From Hymenobacter sp. J193 (GTDB taxonomy: Bacteria > Bacteroidota > Bacteroidia > Cytophagales > Hymenobacteraceae), in assembly GCF_024700075.1 (NCBI RefSeq), contig NZ_JAJONE010000001.1, forward strand, positions 2,508,001-2,572,000: 64,000 nucleotides of DNA. The letters run 5' to 3'. Shown here in pieces: positions 9,501 to 17,696 of this stretch (positions are counted from its first letter, which is position 1; each line of letters starts with the position of its first letter). Both the position numbers and the translations under genes were made by a program. The notes under the pieces were generated by a model. The model had not been told where the DNA came from. It saw nothing but the letters and a program-made list of their open reading frames with translations, and ran no database searches.

Positions 9501-10442
9501 CGCTACACCGGCACCTTCACCGACGTCATTGGCGACCTGAACCTGAATATTGCCAGCCAGCTCTACGGCCCGCAGCTGCTCTATAACTACTTTGGCAAAG
9601 GCAACGACACGCGGAATGTGCTTTTGGATTCTGACGATGAGCGCATCACCAACCGCGACATTAACGAAACCTACCGCATCCGCTTTTCGCGCTTCACGTT
9701 TGCGCCCACGCTCGAAAAAGACGTATTCAGCTTCCTGAAGTTCGGCTTTGGTCCGCAGTACGACCAGTGGCGCATCAGCCAGGAAGACCTGGGTCAGCAG
9801 ATTCAGAACGGCATCGACGCAGGCTACATTGGTGCTGCCTCCGGCATCCGGCCTTCCGACTTCCAGGTGAACCGCTACCTCGGCGGCAAGGTGTACATGA
9901 ACCTCGATGCCAGCTCCTCGCCCAAGAACCCGCGCATTGGCCTGCGCTGGTACAACTCGGCTGAGTACAACCGCCAGCTCAACGGTGAAAAGCTGCAGTA
10001 TGGTCGCCTGGCCTCGGAAGTGCGCTTCTACCTCTCGCCCAACTTCCCCTTCCAGCTTACCTGGGCCGGCCGCATCGGGGCCAACCGCAACCTAGGCGAC
10101 TACCGCTTCTACCAGGCCAACACGCTGGGCGGCACCACCAACCTGCGCGGCTACCGCCGTACCCGCTTCGCCGGCCGCTCCTCGGTGTATGCCAACGGGG
10201 AAGTGCGCGTGCAGCTATTTACCTTCAATGCCTACCTGGTGCCCGGTAAGTTCGGTATCCTGGGCCTGGCTGACGCTGCCCGCGTATACAGCTCCCAGGA
10301 CGAGCGCACCGGCCTAAAGGCCTTCCACACGGCGGTGGGCGGTGGCGTGTGGGTGGATGTGCTCAAGCAGGCCGTCATCAACGCTACCTACTCCGTGGGC
10401 GAGGAAAACCTCGTCTTTGTGGGCTTCGATTTCCTTTTCTAA
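6558..10442 (+). CDS. Metallophosphoesterase / kinase-like / Omp85 barrel fusion
   Basis: A 1294-residue exported protein starting at MKIFSAFWGL with a signal peptide ending AWAQ near residue 20. An earlier in-frame ATG at 6312 would add an untypical extension. Residues 55-390 are a calcineurin-type phosphoesterase: GDVGAP (Asp63), LGDNIYEYG (Asp98), GNHDW (Asn140-His141), VAHHPLYS and AAGHEHN. Residues 500-790 contain IGDWDRHEDQW (Asp640) followed by PEDRDVAFF (Asp668), a pattern like the catalytic and metal loops of HipA/FAM20-type kinases. The last 320 residues form an Omp85/BamA-type barrel (LGGTTNLRGYRRTRF near the end). The barrel would place it in the outer membrane. Substrates are unknown and the kinase-like assignment is inference. 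It is followed by another outer-membrane protein gene. Confidence 0.87.
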   Translation: MKIFSAFWGLALLLAGSAAPAWAQKTQTPHPTRPNYRGVAKNWEQQTPPDTSRIRYSVFLIGDVGAPALDSVGEPSLNFLRRQILQAGSRSTTIFLGDNIYEYGMPETKALDRKTSEKRIIAQLNSMRNYTGEKYMIPGNHDWKQGLKGSVEQVNREQQFVEDFMQKDSAAFAYTGDFFIPRDACPGPFEVRLQDDIVMIAINSQWFLQTNERPYGSNSGCGVEDETDFFSQLEDVIRRNAGKNIMVVAHHPLYSDGIHGGYFTLADHFFPLSIVYKYAFIPLPVIGSIYPFARKYGGVSQDIPHPLYQQYKKGLLDIFAKYPNVVYAAGHEHNIQYHKEGNLSHIVSGSGCKTQHVKPGDGGDALFSDKEKGFARVNYYNNGEVWVEYYVPEDKGEKGRLVFRTPMYAQQTAVVDSLASAGKVNRPAFADSTKTLAVNPRYSKRGGFHKTLFGEHYREEWATPVEFPVLDLATERGGLTPYKTGGGKQTASLKVRNEEGRLYTLRSLNKDPAAVLPEALRETAAKDILQDQISAQHPYASFVIPPLATAAGILHTNPTPVYIPRDPLLGPYVDRFADIPAAIEEDAKDDQSNVESLGNATNLVGTDKVLERLRDDNDNRVNEKAFARSRLFDMWIGDWDRHEDQWRWAERKDKDGDRKFTAVPEDRDVAFFKGDGILPYLASRKWAIRNFQNFGKDYADYKGLNLTALANDRTFLGSVSKDDWVKIAQEMKASLTDAIIDSALRDNWAPQIYRLHGPEIAAKLKSRRDLLPQLAADYYEVLDKIVEVKGSDKREQFEVQRLPGNKTRVVVTKINKEGERSKQLFDKTFDGDVTKDIRIYGFAGNDVYRVTGESKSGPVVRIIGGIERDSITDNSRVGGLRHKTQIYDADTSNVINVGREARLRLEPGTEVSRYDHPSRADRKDYKLPYFGPALYFGYNIDDGLFVGGGATYRTYGFRREPFATEQTLAANYAPSRKAYNVRYTGTFTDVIGDLNLNIASQLYGPQLLYNYFGKGNDTRNVLLDSDDERITNRDINETYRIRFSRFTFAPTLEKDVFSFLKFGFGPQYDQWRISQEDLGQQIQNGIDAGYIGAASGIRPSDFQVNRYLGGKVYMNLDASSSPKNPRIGLRWYNSAEYNRQLNGEKLQYGRLASEVRFYLSPNFPFQLTWAGRIGANRNLGDYRFYQANTLGGTTNLRGYRRTRFAGRSSVYANGEVRVQLFTFNAYLVPGKFGILGLADAARVYSSQDERTGLKAFHTAVGGGVWVDVLKQAVINATYSVGEENLVFVGFDFLF

Positions 10443-10449
10443 CGCATGG

Positions 10450-10467
10450 GGCCGGCTACTTGGCCGG
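10450..10467 (+). terminator. Weak hairpin after the barrel fusion gene
   Basis: GGCCGGC pairs with GCCGGCC across a short loop, followed by a broken T-rich stretch. It may be a partial terminator or attenuator before the next gene, which starts 23 bp further on. Confidence 0.35.
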
Positions 10468-10490
10468 CCTCGTTATTTTGCTTGCCAGCC

Positions 10491-11597
10491 ATGAAGTTTA
10501 CAGTTGCCACGCGAAGTCGCCCGCGCTTTTCTGCCCTCCTCACGGCTGGTCTGCTGACGGCCGGGCCGCTGGCGGTGGCGCAGGTGTACCCGCCTCCCGC
10601 TCCGCCGGCCACCGATACCATGGCGGCCGACCAGGTGGGCCGTGACCAGGAGTTTGCCACGCCCTCGGTGGTGGGCATGGGGCCCAGCAAGGGCCTCGTG
10701 TTTCACTACGAGCGGATGCCGCGCTTCAACGTAGCCTCCGACAGCAAGGTGGGCACCGTGACCGACTACAAGGGCGAGGCCACCAAAAATGCCCGCCTCA
10801 TCATTAAAGGCTACATTCCGTTTCTCAACCGCCCGCACCTGAAGGTGGTGATGGGCATCAACTATGAGCGGGAGGAGTTTCAGTTTGCACCCCCGGCCAA
10901 CTACCAGCTCTACCAGAACATCGAAGACAAGGGCCTGAAGGTACTAGGCGCCCAGCTGGCCGTTATCCGCCCCGTGAATACCGTGAACTGGTACTTGTTT
11001 CGGGTGAAAGGTGAGCTGAACGGCGACTACACGTCCTCGGAGCTAGCCATCAAGGACTACTTGAAAGTGTCCTCGGAGTTTGTGTACGGCTGGAAGCGCA
11101 GCCCGCAGTTTTCCTGGGGCCTGGGTTTGCAGCTGGGCTACACCTTCGGGCGGCAGAGCATTTATCCGGCGCTGCTTTACAACCGCACCTTCAACGACAA
11201 GTGGGGCGTGGAGGCCCTGTTCCCGGCCCGCGTGACGGTGCGCCGCAACCTCTCCGACCGGTCCCTGCTTTTTGCCGGCTACTCTGTCGATGGCCTCAGC
11301 TACAACATCAAGCTGCGTGAGCCAATCACCAACGACGAGGGCCGGCAGCTGCGCACCCTGGAGCTGCGCGAAACCGAGGTACGTGGCCGCCTGCGCTGGG
11401 AGCGGGAAATCTACGACTTCCTCTGGTTTGGGGTGGAAGGTGGCTACCGCTACAACTACGCCTTCGATGCCTTCGACCGCAGCAACAACGACCGGCGCAA
11501 AATCATCGACTCCAAACTGGCCAGTGCCCCCTACGCCAGCCTGGAGCTTTTCATTGTGCCCCCGCGCAAGTTCCTGAACAAGACCCTAAAGAAATAA
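10491..11597 (+). CDS. Outer-membrane beta-barrel protein, DUF6268-like
   Basis: A 368-residue protein with a signal peptide (MKFTVATRSR then a hydrophobic stretch ending AVAQ). The mature part is made of alternating hydrophobic and polar strands with many aromatic residues, as in outer-membrane barrels. Examples are SLLFAGYSVDGLSYNIKL and FGVEGGYRYNYAF. It resembles proteins annotated as DUF6268 in Bacteroidota; this is from memory and moderately sure. The start at 10491 is preferred over an in-frame ATG at 10446 because only the shorter form begins with a proper signal peptide. It lies 48 bp after the large barrel fusion gene on the same strand, so the two may be co-transcribed, and it ends at a strong terminator. 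Confidence 0.72.
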   Translation: MKFTVATRSRPRFSALLTAGLLTAGPLAVAQVYPPPAPPATDTMAADQVGRDQEFATPSVVGMGPSKGLVFHYERMPRFNVASDSKVGTVTDYKGEATKNARLIIKGYIPFLNRPHLKVVMGINYEREEFQFAPPANYQLYQNIEDKGLKVLGAQLAVIRPVNTVNWYLFRVKGELNGDYTSSELAIKDYLKVSSEFVYGWKRSPQFSWGLGLQLGYTFGRQSIYPALLYNRTFNDKWGVEALFPARVTVRRNLSDRSLLFAGYSVDGLSYNIKLREPITNDEGRQLRTLELRETEVRGRLRWEREIYDFLWFGVEGGYRYNYAFDAFDRSNNDRRKIIDSKLASAPYASLELFIVPPRKFLNKTLKK

Positions 11598-11622
11598 GCT
11601 GTTTGCCTCAAGGAAAAGCAAC

Positions 11623-11658
11623 AAAAAAGGCCCGAAGAACTAGTCTTCGGGCCTTTTT
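11623..11658. terminator. Bidirectional intrinsic terminator
   Basis: AAAAAAGGCCCGAAGA and its complement flank a short loop, with A and T tails on both sides. It separates the plus-strand barrel gene from the converging ppk1 gene. Confidence 0.85.
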
Positions 11659-11742
11659 AAATGCGTGCAATTTGCTGCCGCGCGTTCAGAGTTCCGGTGG
11701 CTTGGCTTACATCAAATAGCACCGGGCCAGGTAAGTGTAGCC

Positions 11743-13827
11743 TTACCGCCGGCGCGTGCTGCGCTTTTTGAGGTAGGCGTAGGTAGCCGTTTGCGCCTGT
11801 ATGCGGGGCGTGTCGGTATCCTCGTGGCCGATAAAGTGGTTGTGGAAGTCGCGGGACTTCACGTTGTCCTGACGCTGCAAATCCAGCAGGTCGCGCACTT
11901 CCTGGCGCACCGCCGGGTCGTAGAGTGGGAAGGCTACTTCCACGCGCCGGTCGAGGTTGCGCACCATCCAGTCGGCGGAGGCCACGTACACTTTCTCCTC
12001 GCCGCCGTTCCCGAACACGTACACCCGCGCATGCTCCAGGTAGCGGTCCACAAGGCCGCGCTGCTGCAGGTTTTCGCTCTGCCCGGGCACCTGCGGCACG
12101 GCGCACGAAATTCCCCGAATCAGCAGCTCCACCCGCACGCCAGCCTGGCTGGCGTCGTAGAGACGCTGAATCATGCTCTCGTCCTGCAGGGCGTTCAGCT
12201 TGAGAATGATGTAGGCGTCGTTTCCGGCCTGAGCCTGGCGGATTTCTTCGTCGATGAGGGCAATAAGCTTTTCGCGCAGCTCAAACGGAGCCACCAGCAG
12301 GTGCTCGAAACCGGTTTGCGGCACCCGGTCCAGGAAAAAGCGAAACACGCGTCCCACCTCATGGGTCAGCCGCTCGTCGGCCGTGAGCAGGGCGTGGTCG
12401 GCGTAGATTTCGCTGGTAACCTCGTTGAAGTTACCGGTGCTGAGCATGGCGTACTGGCGCGAACGGTCGTTTTCGACGCGGGTGATGAGCACCAGCTTGC
12501 TGTGCACCTTCAGCTCCGGCACGCCGTAGATGACGTTGGCCCCGGCCCGCTGCAGCTTCTCGGCCCACTTGATGTTGGATTCCTCGTCGAAGCGGGCTTT
12601 CAGCTCTACCACTACCGTCACCTGCTTGCCGTTTTTCACGGCTTTCAGCAGGGCTTTGGCTACTTCGCTTTTGTCGGCTACCCGGTACAGCGTGATGCTG
12701 ATGGCCGATACGGCCGCATCCTGGGCGGCTTCGCGCAGCAGGCGCAGTACCAGATCGTAGCTCTGGTAGGGGAAGTGCAGCAGGTGGTCCTGCCGGGCAA
12801 TGGCATCCAGGAAGGAGCCGGTACGCAGCAACGTGGGATGCTTGAGTGCGGGCTGATCCGGGTACTTGAGCTGTGGCAAGCCTAGGTCCGGGAATCCGAA
12901 AAAGTCCCGGAAGTTGTGGTAGCGGCTGCCTTCTACCAGTTCACTTTTGTCGATGTTGGTTTTCTGCTGCACGGCGCGTAGCACCTCCCGGGGCATGGCC
13001 GGGTCGTAGAGCAGGCGGGCAGGGTAGCCGGTTTCGCGCTTCTGCAGGCTGCTCTTAATTTTGGCCAGCAAGTTGCCTGAAACCTCCTCCTGAATGTCCA
13101 GCTCGGCATCCCGCGAAATCTTGATGGCGTGCACCTGCACCCGCCCGAACCGGGGAAACAGCTCCTGAGCGCAGCACCGAATCACGTCGTCCAGGAACAT
13201 GACGTAGCGCTCCTCACCCTGGTCGGGCAGGCGCACAAAGCGGCCGCCGTGGCGCTTGGTGGGCAGCTCCATCACCAGCACTCGCTCGTCCTCCTCGCCT
13301 TTTTTCTTTTGCAAGGGCTGCGTCAGGAAGAAGGTGAGGTACACGGTCTGATCCTTCAGAAACAGGTGGTGCAGAGTGTCGTCCAGGATAACGGGCGAAA
13401 GCAGATCCTGCACCCGGTCCCGGAAATACTGCTGCACCCACTGGCGCTGCTCGTCGGTGAGGTCGTGCTCGTTGATGAGGTGAATGTGCTGGGCGTGCAG
13501 CTCGGGCAGAATCTGGTTGCGGAACGTGTCGCCGAATTCCTGCTGCTGGCGACCCACTTCACGTAGCACGTCGTCGAGCTGCCGGGCCGGATCTTCGCCC
13601 AGCTTGGCCAGGGTTTTCTTCTTGAGCTTGAGCAGGCGGCGAATGGTGGCCACCCGCACCTTGAAGTACTCGTCGAGGTTGGAAGAAAAGATAGCCAGAA
13701 ACTTCAGCCGCTCCAGCAAAGGCACCTGGGGGCACTGCGCTTCCTGCAGCACGCGGTGGTTGAAGGAAAGCCAGCTCAGCTCCCGGTCCTGAAACCGGGG
13801 CAAGGTGGGGGTAGGCTGATGACTCAT
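11743..13827 (-). CDS. ppk1: Polyphosphate kinase 1
   Basis: A 694-residue cytosolic or membrane-associated enzyme that makes inorganic polyphosphate from ATP, at the usual family length. The N-terminal domain begins with RELSWLSFNHRVL and SSNLDEYFKVRVA, both diagnostic. The two catalytic-core histidine motifs are present: HSKLVLI (the phosphorylated histidine) and the later DFHNHFIGH. The start at 13827 (MSHQPTPTL) leads directly into the conserved N-terminus. The upstream gene sixA ends 24 bp before it on the same strand, so they form an operon. SixA-family enzymes remove phosphate from histidine and PPK1 works through a phosphohistidine, so a functional link is plausible but not shown. Confidence 0.96.
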   Translation of the reverse strand: MSHQPTPTLPRFQDRELSWLSFNHRVLQEAQCPQVPLLERLKFLAIFSSNLDEYFKVRVATIRRLLKLKKKTLAKLGEDPARQLDDVLREVGRQQQEFGDTFRNQILPELHAQHIHLINEHDLTDEQRQWVQQYFRDRVQDLLSPVILDDTLHHLFLKDQTVYLTFFLTQPLQKKKGEEDERVLVMELPTKRHGGRFVRLPDQGEERYVMFLDDVIRCCAQELFPRFGRVQVHAIKISRDAELDIQEEVSGNLLAKIKSSLQKRETGYPARLLYDPAMPREVLRAVQQKTNIDKSELVEGSRYHNFRDFFGFPDLGLPQLKYPDQPALKHPTLLRTGSFLDAIARQDHLLHFPYQSYDLVLRLLREAAQDAAVSAISITLYRVADKSEVAKALLKAVKNGKQVTVVVELKARFDEESNIKWAEKLQRAGANVIYGVPELKVHSKLVLITRVENDRSRQYAMLSTGNFNEVTSEIYADHALLTADERLTHEVGRVFRFFLDRVPQTGFEHLLVAPFELREKLIALIDEEIRQAQAGNDAYIILKLNALQDESMIQRLYDASQAGVRVELLIRGISCAVPQVPGQSENLQQRGLVDRYLEHARVYVFGNGGEEKVYVASADWMVRNLDRRVEVAFPLYDPAVRQEVRDLLDLQRQDNVKSRDFHNHFIGHEDTDTPRIQAQTATYAYLKKRSTRRR

Positions 13828-13851
13828 GAAGCAAGGGGAAAGGGTGGTCAG

Positions 13852-14349
13852 TTAGCTTCGGTGGTGCTTGGGCGCGTCGAAGAAGTAGTATTCGGCGTTG
13901 GTGCGGTCCAGGTCCTGCCAGCGTTCAATGTTGAACTTCAGGCACACCACCGCGGCCGTGGGCATTTCGGGAATGGCGCTGGGCGAAAGCAGGTTGGCAA
14001 AGTCGGTGATGGTGTTGTTGTGGCCGATGAGCAGCACCGCGTCGGCCTCGTCGGGTAGCTCGCGCACCACGGCCAGCAGCTCCAGCGGGTCGGCGCGGTA
14101 AATGCGCTCCTCTACTTTGATCTGCTCGTGCGGGTAGTGCAGTTCCTTGGCTACCAGCGCCGCCGTGCTGAGGGCGCGCACGGCGGTACTGCTCACCAGC
14201 AAATCCAGCTTGATCTGGCGACCGGCCAGGGCCCGGCCCATAGCGGGGGCATCGTCGCGGCCCCGGTCGTTGAGGGGCCGGTCGTGGTCGGAAAGGTCTT
14301 CGAAGCTCCAGCTGGATTTGGCGTGGCGCATCAGGTACAGGGTCTTCAT
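13852..14349 (-). CDS. sixA: Phosphohistidine phosphatase SixA family
   Basis: A 165-residue histidine phosphatase superfamily protein. The catalytic RH motif is in LMRHAKSSW near residue 8. The family arginine and glutamate positions fall in the region DHDRPLNDRGRDDAP, and the second histidine lies in VLLIGHNNT. Length and motifs fit SixA rather than phosphoglycerate mutase. It is the first gene of a two-gene operon with ppk1, 24 bp apart. The true substrate cannot be read from the sequence; PPK1 phosphohistidine or a histidine-kinase phosphotransfer domain are both reasonable. Confidence 0.85.
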   Translation of the reverse strand: MKTLYLMRHAKSSWSFEDLSDHDRPLNDRGRDDAPAMGRALAGRQIKLDLLVSSTAVRALSTAALVAKELHYPHEQIKVEERIYRADPLELLAVVRELPDEADAVLLIGHNNTITDFANLLSPSAIPEMPTAAVVCLKFNIERWQDLDRTNAEYYFFDAPKHHRS

Positions 14350-14435
14350 AAGCAGGGGCGGGAAAGCGTAGCGCGCTTCTTTACTGCCGACCTTGGCAAA
14401 TGGTTCTGTATCAGCTCAAGATTAACCTGTAAATA

Positions 14436-14463
14436 AAAAGGCCCGCTGCGGAGCGGGCCTTTT
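14436..14463. terminator. Bidirectional intrinsic terminator
   Basis: AAAAGGCCCGCT at 14436-14447 pairs with 14452-14463 across a GCGG loop. It lies in the 250-bp gap between hflX and sixA, both on the minus strand, and would terminate hflX transcripts. Confidence 0.75.
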
Positions 14464-14599
14464 CTGGGTGAGTGAGCTGTGGAATAGGGAGGGGGCATTC
14501 CCGTGCTGCAACAACGGGGGCGCTAAGAACGCAATTAATTGGTGATTCCACCACAGCGTAGCGGGAAAAAGCGCGGCTCGGCCCGCAACGGTAGGTTAA

Positions 14600-15939
14600 C
14601 TATTGCGCTTCGTCCCAGCCTTCGGCGCTCTGGTTGGGGAAGCGCTGCGCATGCAAAGCCGAAACATGCCGCACCAGCAGCGCCCGCAACTCGTCGATGT
14701 TGGTGCGCTCCGTGGCCGAAATGAAGATTACTGGGTCGTGGAGCTTGGCCATGTAGGTAGCCTGCAGCTGCTCCAGGGTGGGCCGGGGCACATGGTCTTC
14801 GTCGGGGTTCATGCCTTCGAAATCTTGGGGTGTGTCGGCCGCGGCGGCACCGTACTGGTCAATCTTGTTGAAGACGAGCAACATGGGCTTGTCGGCCGCC
14901 CCAATGTCCTTGAGCGTGTCGTTCACCACCGCAATGTGGTCTTCGAAGGCGGGGTGGGCAATGTCTACCACGTGCACCAGCAGATCGGCCTCCCGGATTT
15001 CATCCAAGGTGCTTTTAAAGCTCTCAATCAGGCGCGTGGGCAGCTTGCGGATAAACCCAACGGTATCGGAAAGCAGGAAAGGGGTATTCTCCAGCACTAC
15101 CTTGCGCACCGTGGAGTCGACGGTGGCGAAGAGCTTGTTTTCAGCAAACACGTCGGCCCGGCTTAGCAGGTTCATGATGGTGCTTTTGCCCACGTTAGTA
15201 TAGCCAACCAGCGCGACCCGCATAATGCCCGTGCGCGACTTGCGCTGGGTGTGGCTTTGCTTGTCCAGCTCCTTTAGGCGTTCCTTCAGGAAGTCAATTC
15301 GCTCCCGCACTACGCGGCGGTCGGTTTCGATTTCGGTTTCACCCGGTCCGCGCTGGCTTACACCGCCCCCCGCTGCTTGTCCAGGTGAGTCCAGAGGCCG
15401 GTGAGGCGGGGCAGCAGGTATTGGTACTGGGCCAGTTCCACCTGCGTGCGGGCCGTGGCCGACTTGGCCCGGCTGGCGAAAATATCGATGATAAGCAGGG
15501 AGCGGTCCACGATTTTCACCTGCAGCTCAGCTTCCAGGTTGCGCAGCTGGGAGGGCGAGAGGTCATCATCGAAAATGACCATGCTCGTGCCGCTGTGCTG
15601 CACGTAGGCCTTGATTTCTTCGAGCTTGCCCTCTCCCACAAACGTGCGGATATCGGGCTTTTCGAGGCGCTGCACAAAGCGACGCGTTACTACGGCGCCG
15701 GCGGTTTCGGTGAGAAAGGCCAGCTCATCGAGGTATTCCTGGGTGAGGGCATCAGCCTGGCGCTTGTCGGGCACGGCCACCAACACGGCCGTTTCCTGCT
15801 GCTGCGCGGTTTCGTAGGTAGCGTCTTTGTTGCCCTGGGCCAGAATACGGCCGGCGCGGCCCTTGGCGCTGTCCACGGCGCCGGGGTGGCGGGTGCTGTT
15901 GTTGGGTTGGCGGCCTTTGGAGGCGGGTTTGTTGGCCAT
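14600..15939 (-). pseudogene. hflX: GTPase HflX, frameshifted between N-terminal and G domains
   Basis: HflX binds 50S ribosomes and rescues stalled ribosomes under stress. The N-terminal HflX domain reads from 15939 (MANKPASKGRQ) and has IFDDDLSPSQLRNLE. The G domain has GYTNVGKST (P-loop), DTVGF and NKIDQYG. The frame breaks at a run of six C at 15366-15371. One extra G on the coding strand joins HLDKQRGG to VSQRGPGETEIETDRR, the glycine-rich linker that is diagnostic for HflX. The corrected length is about 446 residues, normal for the family. The defect has the same type as those in pncB and the amidohydrolase, so a consensus error is likely. It stands alone, upstream of a terminator. Confidence 0.9.
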
Positions 15940-16068
15940 GGCGAGAAGCGGAAAAAAGAAAAGAAGCCTGCTAGGGCGGCTGCCCTCTTACGATGAAAAC
16001 AGCCAAGAGGTAGGTAAGAGAACAGGTAACTGACAATCTACTCCTGTCTCGTGCAAACGGTTACCTCA

Positions 16069-16428
16069 TCAGGGCTGCTGCAGCGTGAGCGAGTAGGCGG
16101 CTACCAACTCAATCTGCTCGGAACTGAGCTGGTTTTTGAAGCCGGGCATGTTGCCCAGGCCATTTGTAACCATGTACACCCGGCCGGCCTGGTTGAGGTT
16201 GCTCTTGGTGAGGTCGTGGGCGCCGTTGAGGCCGCGCTTGCCGTCGGAGCCGTGGCAGGGCGTGCAGTTTTGCTCATACAGAGCCTGGCCGGGCGCCAGC
16301 ACCTGGCCAGCAGCCACCGTGGCATCGGGCTGCCGGCCGGGCTCCTGGCCCTGGCAGGCCGTCAGCAAAGCCGCGCCGAGCAGGCCAGTGAGCAGAAAAG
16401 AGCGGAGAGTACGCGGAGAAGACATCAT
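16069..16428 (-). CDS. Monoheme cytochrome c lipoprotein
   Basis: A 119-residue exported protein. The signal peptide ends in a lipobox (LLTAC), so the mature protein should be lipid-anchored. One heme c site, CTPCH, follows, and the axial methionine is probably in NMPGFKNQLS. The layout matches small class I cytochromes c (Cytochrome_CBB3 type). An in-frame ATG at 16458 is possible, but the shorter start gives a cleaner signal peptide. It is divergent from the glycosyltransferase gene. The electron-transfer partner is unknown; no oxidase or dehydrogenase gene is nearby. Confidence 0.87.
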   Translation of the reverse strand: MMSSPRTLRSFLLTGLLGAALLTACQGQEPGRQPDATVAAGQVLAPGQALYEQNCTPCHGSDGKRGLNGAHDLTKSNLNQAGRVYMVTNGLGNMPGFKNQLSSEQIELVAAYSLTLQQP

Positions 16429-16505
16429 ATTGGCAGCAAACAACGTAACGCGGCGCAAAATAACCGAAACTACGCCGCAAGGCCGGCCGAGCCGCCCGCA
16501 ACGCC

Positions 16506-16513
16506 TACCTTTG
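16506..16513 (+). promoter_or_regulatory. Bacteroidota -7 box TACCTTTG
   Basis: This octamer matches the phylum consensus TAnnTTTG and lies 22 bp before the ATG of the glycosyltransferase. No clear -33 element is visible. Confidence 0.5.
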
Positions 16514-16535
16514 CGCCTCGAACTCTCTCTGCTGC

Positions 16536-17654
16536 ATGCGCGTCGCCATCGTCATCAATACCTCCTGGAACATCTGGAACTTCCGCCGCAGCCTGGTGAA
16601 AGCTCTGCAGGCCGCCGGCCACGAAGTGCTGGCCATAGCGCCACCCGATGCCTACTCCGCGCGGCTGGAAACCGAGCTGGGCTGCCGCTACGTGCCCGTC
16701 CTGATGGAAAACAAGGGCACCAACCCGGCCAAGGACGCCCTACTCACGCGCCGCTTCTACCAGATCTACCGGCGCGAGCGGCCGGATGTGGTGCTGCAGT
16801 ACACCATCAAGCCCAACATTTATGGCACGCTGGCCGCCAAACTGGCCGGTATTCCCAGCGTCAACAACGTGTCGGGCCTGGGCACGGTGTTCATCGTCAA
16901 AAATCTGGTGAGCAAGGTCGCCCTTGGGTTGTACCGCTTCGCGTTCAAGTTTCCGCGGCGCGTATTTTTCCAGAACGACGACGACCGGCAGCTGTTTCTC
17001 GATCATGGCCTGGTGCAGAAAAGCATTACCGACCTGCTGCCCGGTTCCGGCATCGACACTACTGCCTTTCAGCCCGCCACCACCTTCCAGCGCCACCAGC
17101 CCTTCACCTTCCTGATGATTGCGCGAGTGCTCTACGAAAAAGGTGTGGAAGAATACTTTGAAGCTGCCCGTCTGGTGCGCGAAGCCTTGCCCGGCACCCG
17201 GATTCAGCTGCTGGGCGGTATTGATGAAAGCGGGGGCGTGGGCGTGAAGCGGGCCGTGTTTGAGCAGTGGCTGCAGGCCGGTCACGTAGAATACCTCGGC
17301 ACTTCCGACAACGTAGCTGCCCACATTGCCCAGGCCGACTGCGTGGTGCTGCCCAGCTACCGCGAAGGCACGCCCAAAACCCTGCTGGAAGCTGCCGCCA
17401 TGGGCAAACCCATTGTGACGACGGACGTGCCCGGCTGCCGCGAAACCGTAATAAACGGCGTAAACGGCCTGCTTTGCCAGGTGCGCAGCGGCCCCGACCT
17501 GGCCGAAAAAATGCTGCAGGTACAGCGCCTCCCGGAAACCGGGCTGGCCGAAATGGGCCGCGCCAGCCGCCAACTGGCAGTGGAGAAATTCGACGAGCAG
17601 ATTGTGCTCGATAAGTACCTGCGCGTGGTGCAGGAAGTAGGCCGGCGCCGCTGA
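16536..17654 (+). CDS. Glycosyltransferase family 4
   Basis: A 372-residue GT-B fold glycosyltransferase. The N-terminal half begins with MRVAIVINTSWNIWNFRRSL and has the glycine/asparagine-rich acceptor-side motif PSVNNVSGLGTVF. The C-terminal half has the donor-binding motif PSYREGTPKTLLEAAAMGKP. This resembles GT4 enzymes of capsule and O-antigen pathways (CapM/WbpL-like neighbourhoods), which transfer a sugar from a nucleotide-sugar to a lipid-linked acceptor. The sugar cannot be predicted. It is followed 42 bp later by rfbC, which makes a dTDP-rhamnose precursor, so a role in surface polysaccharide is likely. Confidence 0.9.
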   Translation: MRVAIVINTSWNIWNFRRSLVKALQAAGHEVLAIAPPDAYSARLETELGCRYVPVLMENKGTNPAKDALLTRRFYQIYRRERPDVVLQYTIKPNIYGTLAAKLAGIPSVNNVSGLGTVFIVKNLVSKVALGLYRFAFKFPRRVFFQNDDDRQLFLDHGLVQKSITDLLPGSGIDTTAFQPATTFQRHQPFTFLMIARVLYEKGVEEYFEAARLVREALPGTRIQLLGGIDESGGVGVKRAVFEQWLQAGHVEYLGTSDNVAAHIAQADCVVLPSYREGTPKTLLEAAAMGKPIVTTDVPGCRETVINGVNGLLCQVRSGPDLAEKMLQVQRLPETGLAEMGRASRQLAVEKFDEQIVLDKYLRVVQEVGRRR

Positions 17655-17696
17655 TTTTTAACTTTTCTGTTTTATAGTTTTCTCTTACTGGCTGGT

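Noticed and set aside
15366..15371. Programmed frameshift in hflX
   Set aside because: A run of G with no slippery heptamer pattern or known precedent in hflX; similar breaks at other runs point to a technical cause.
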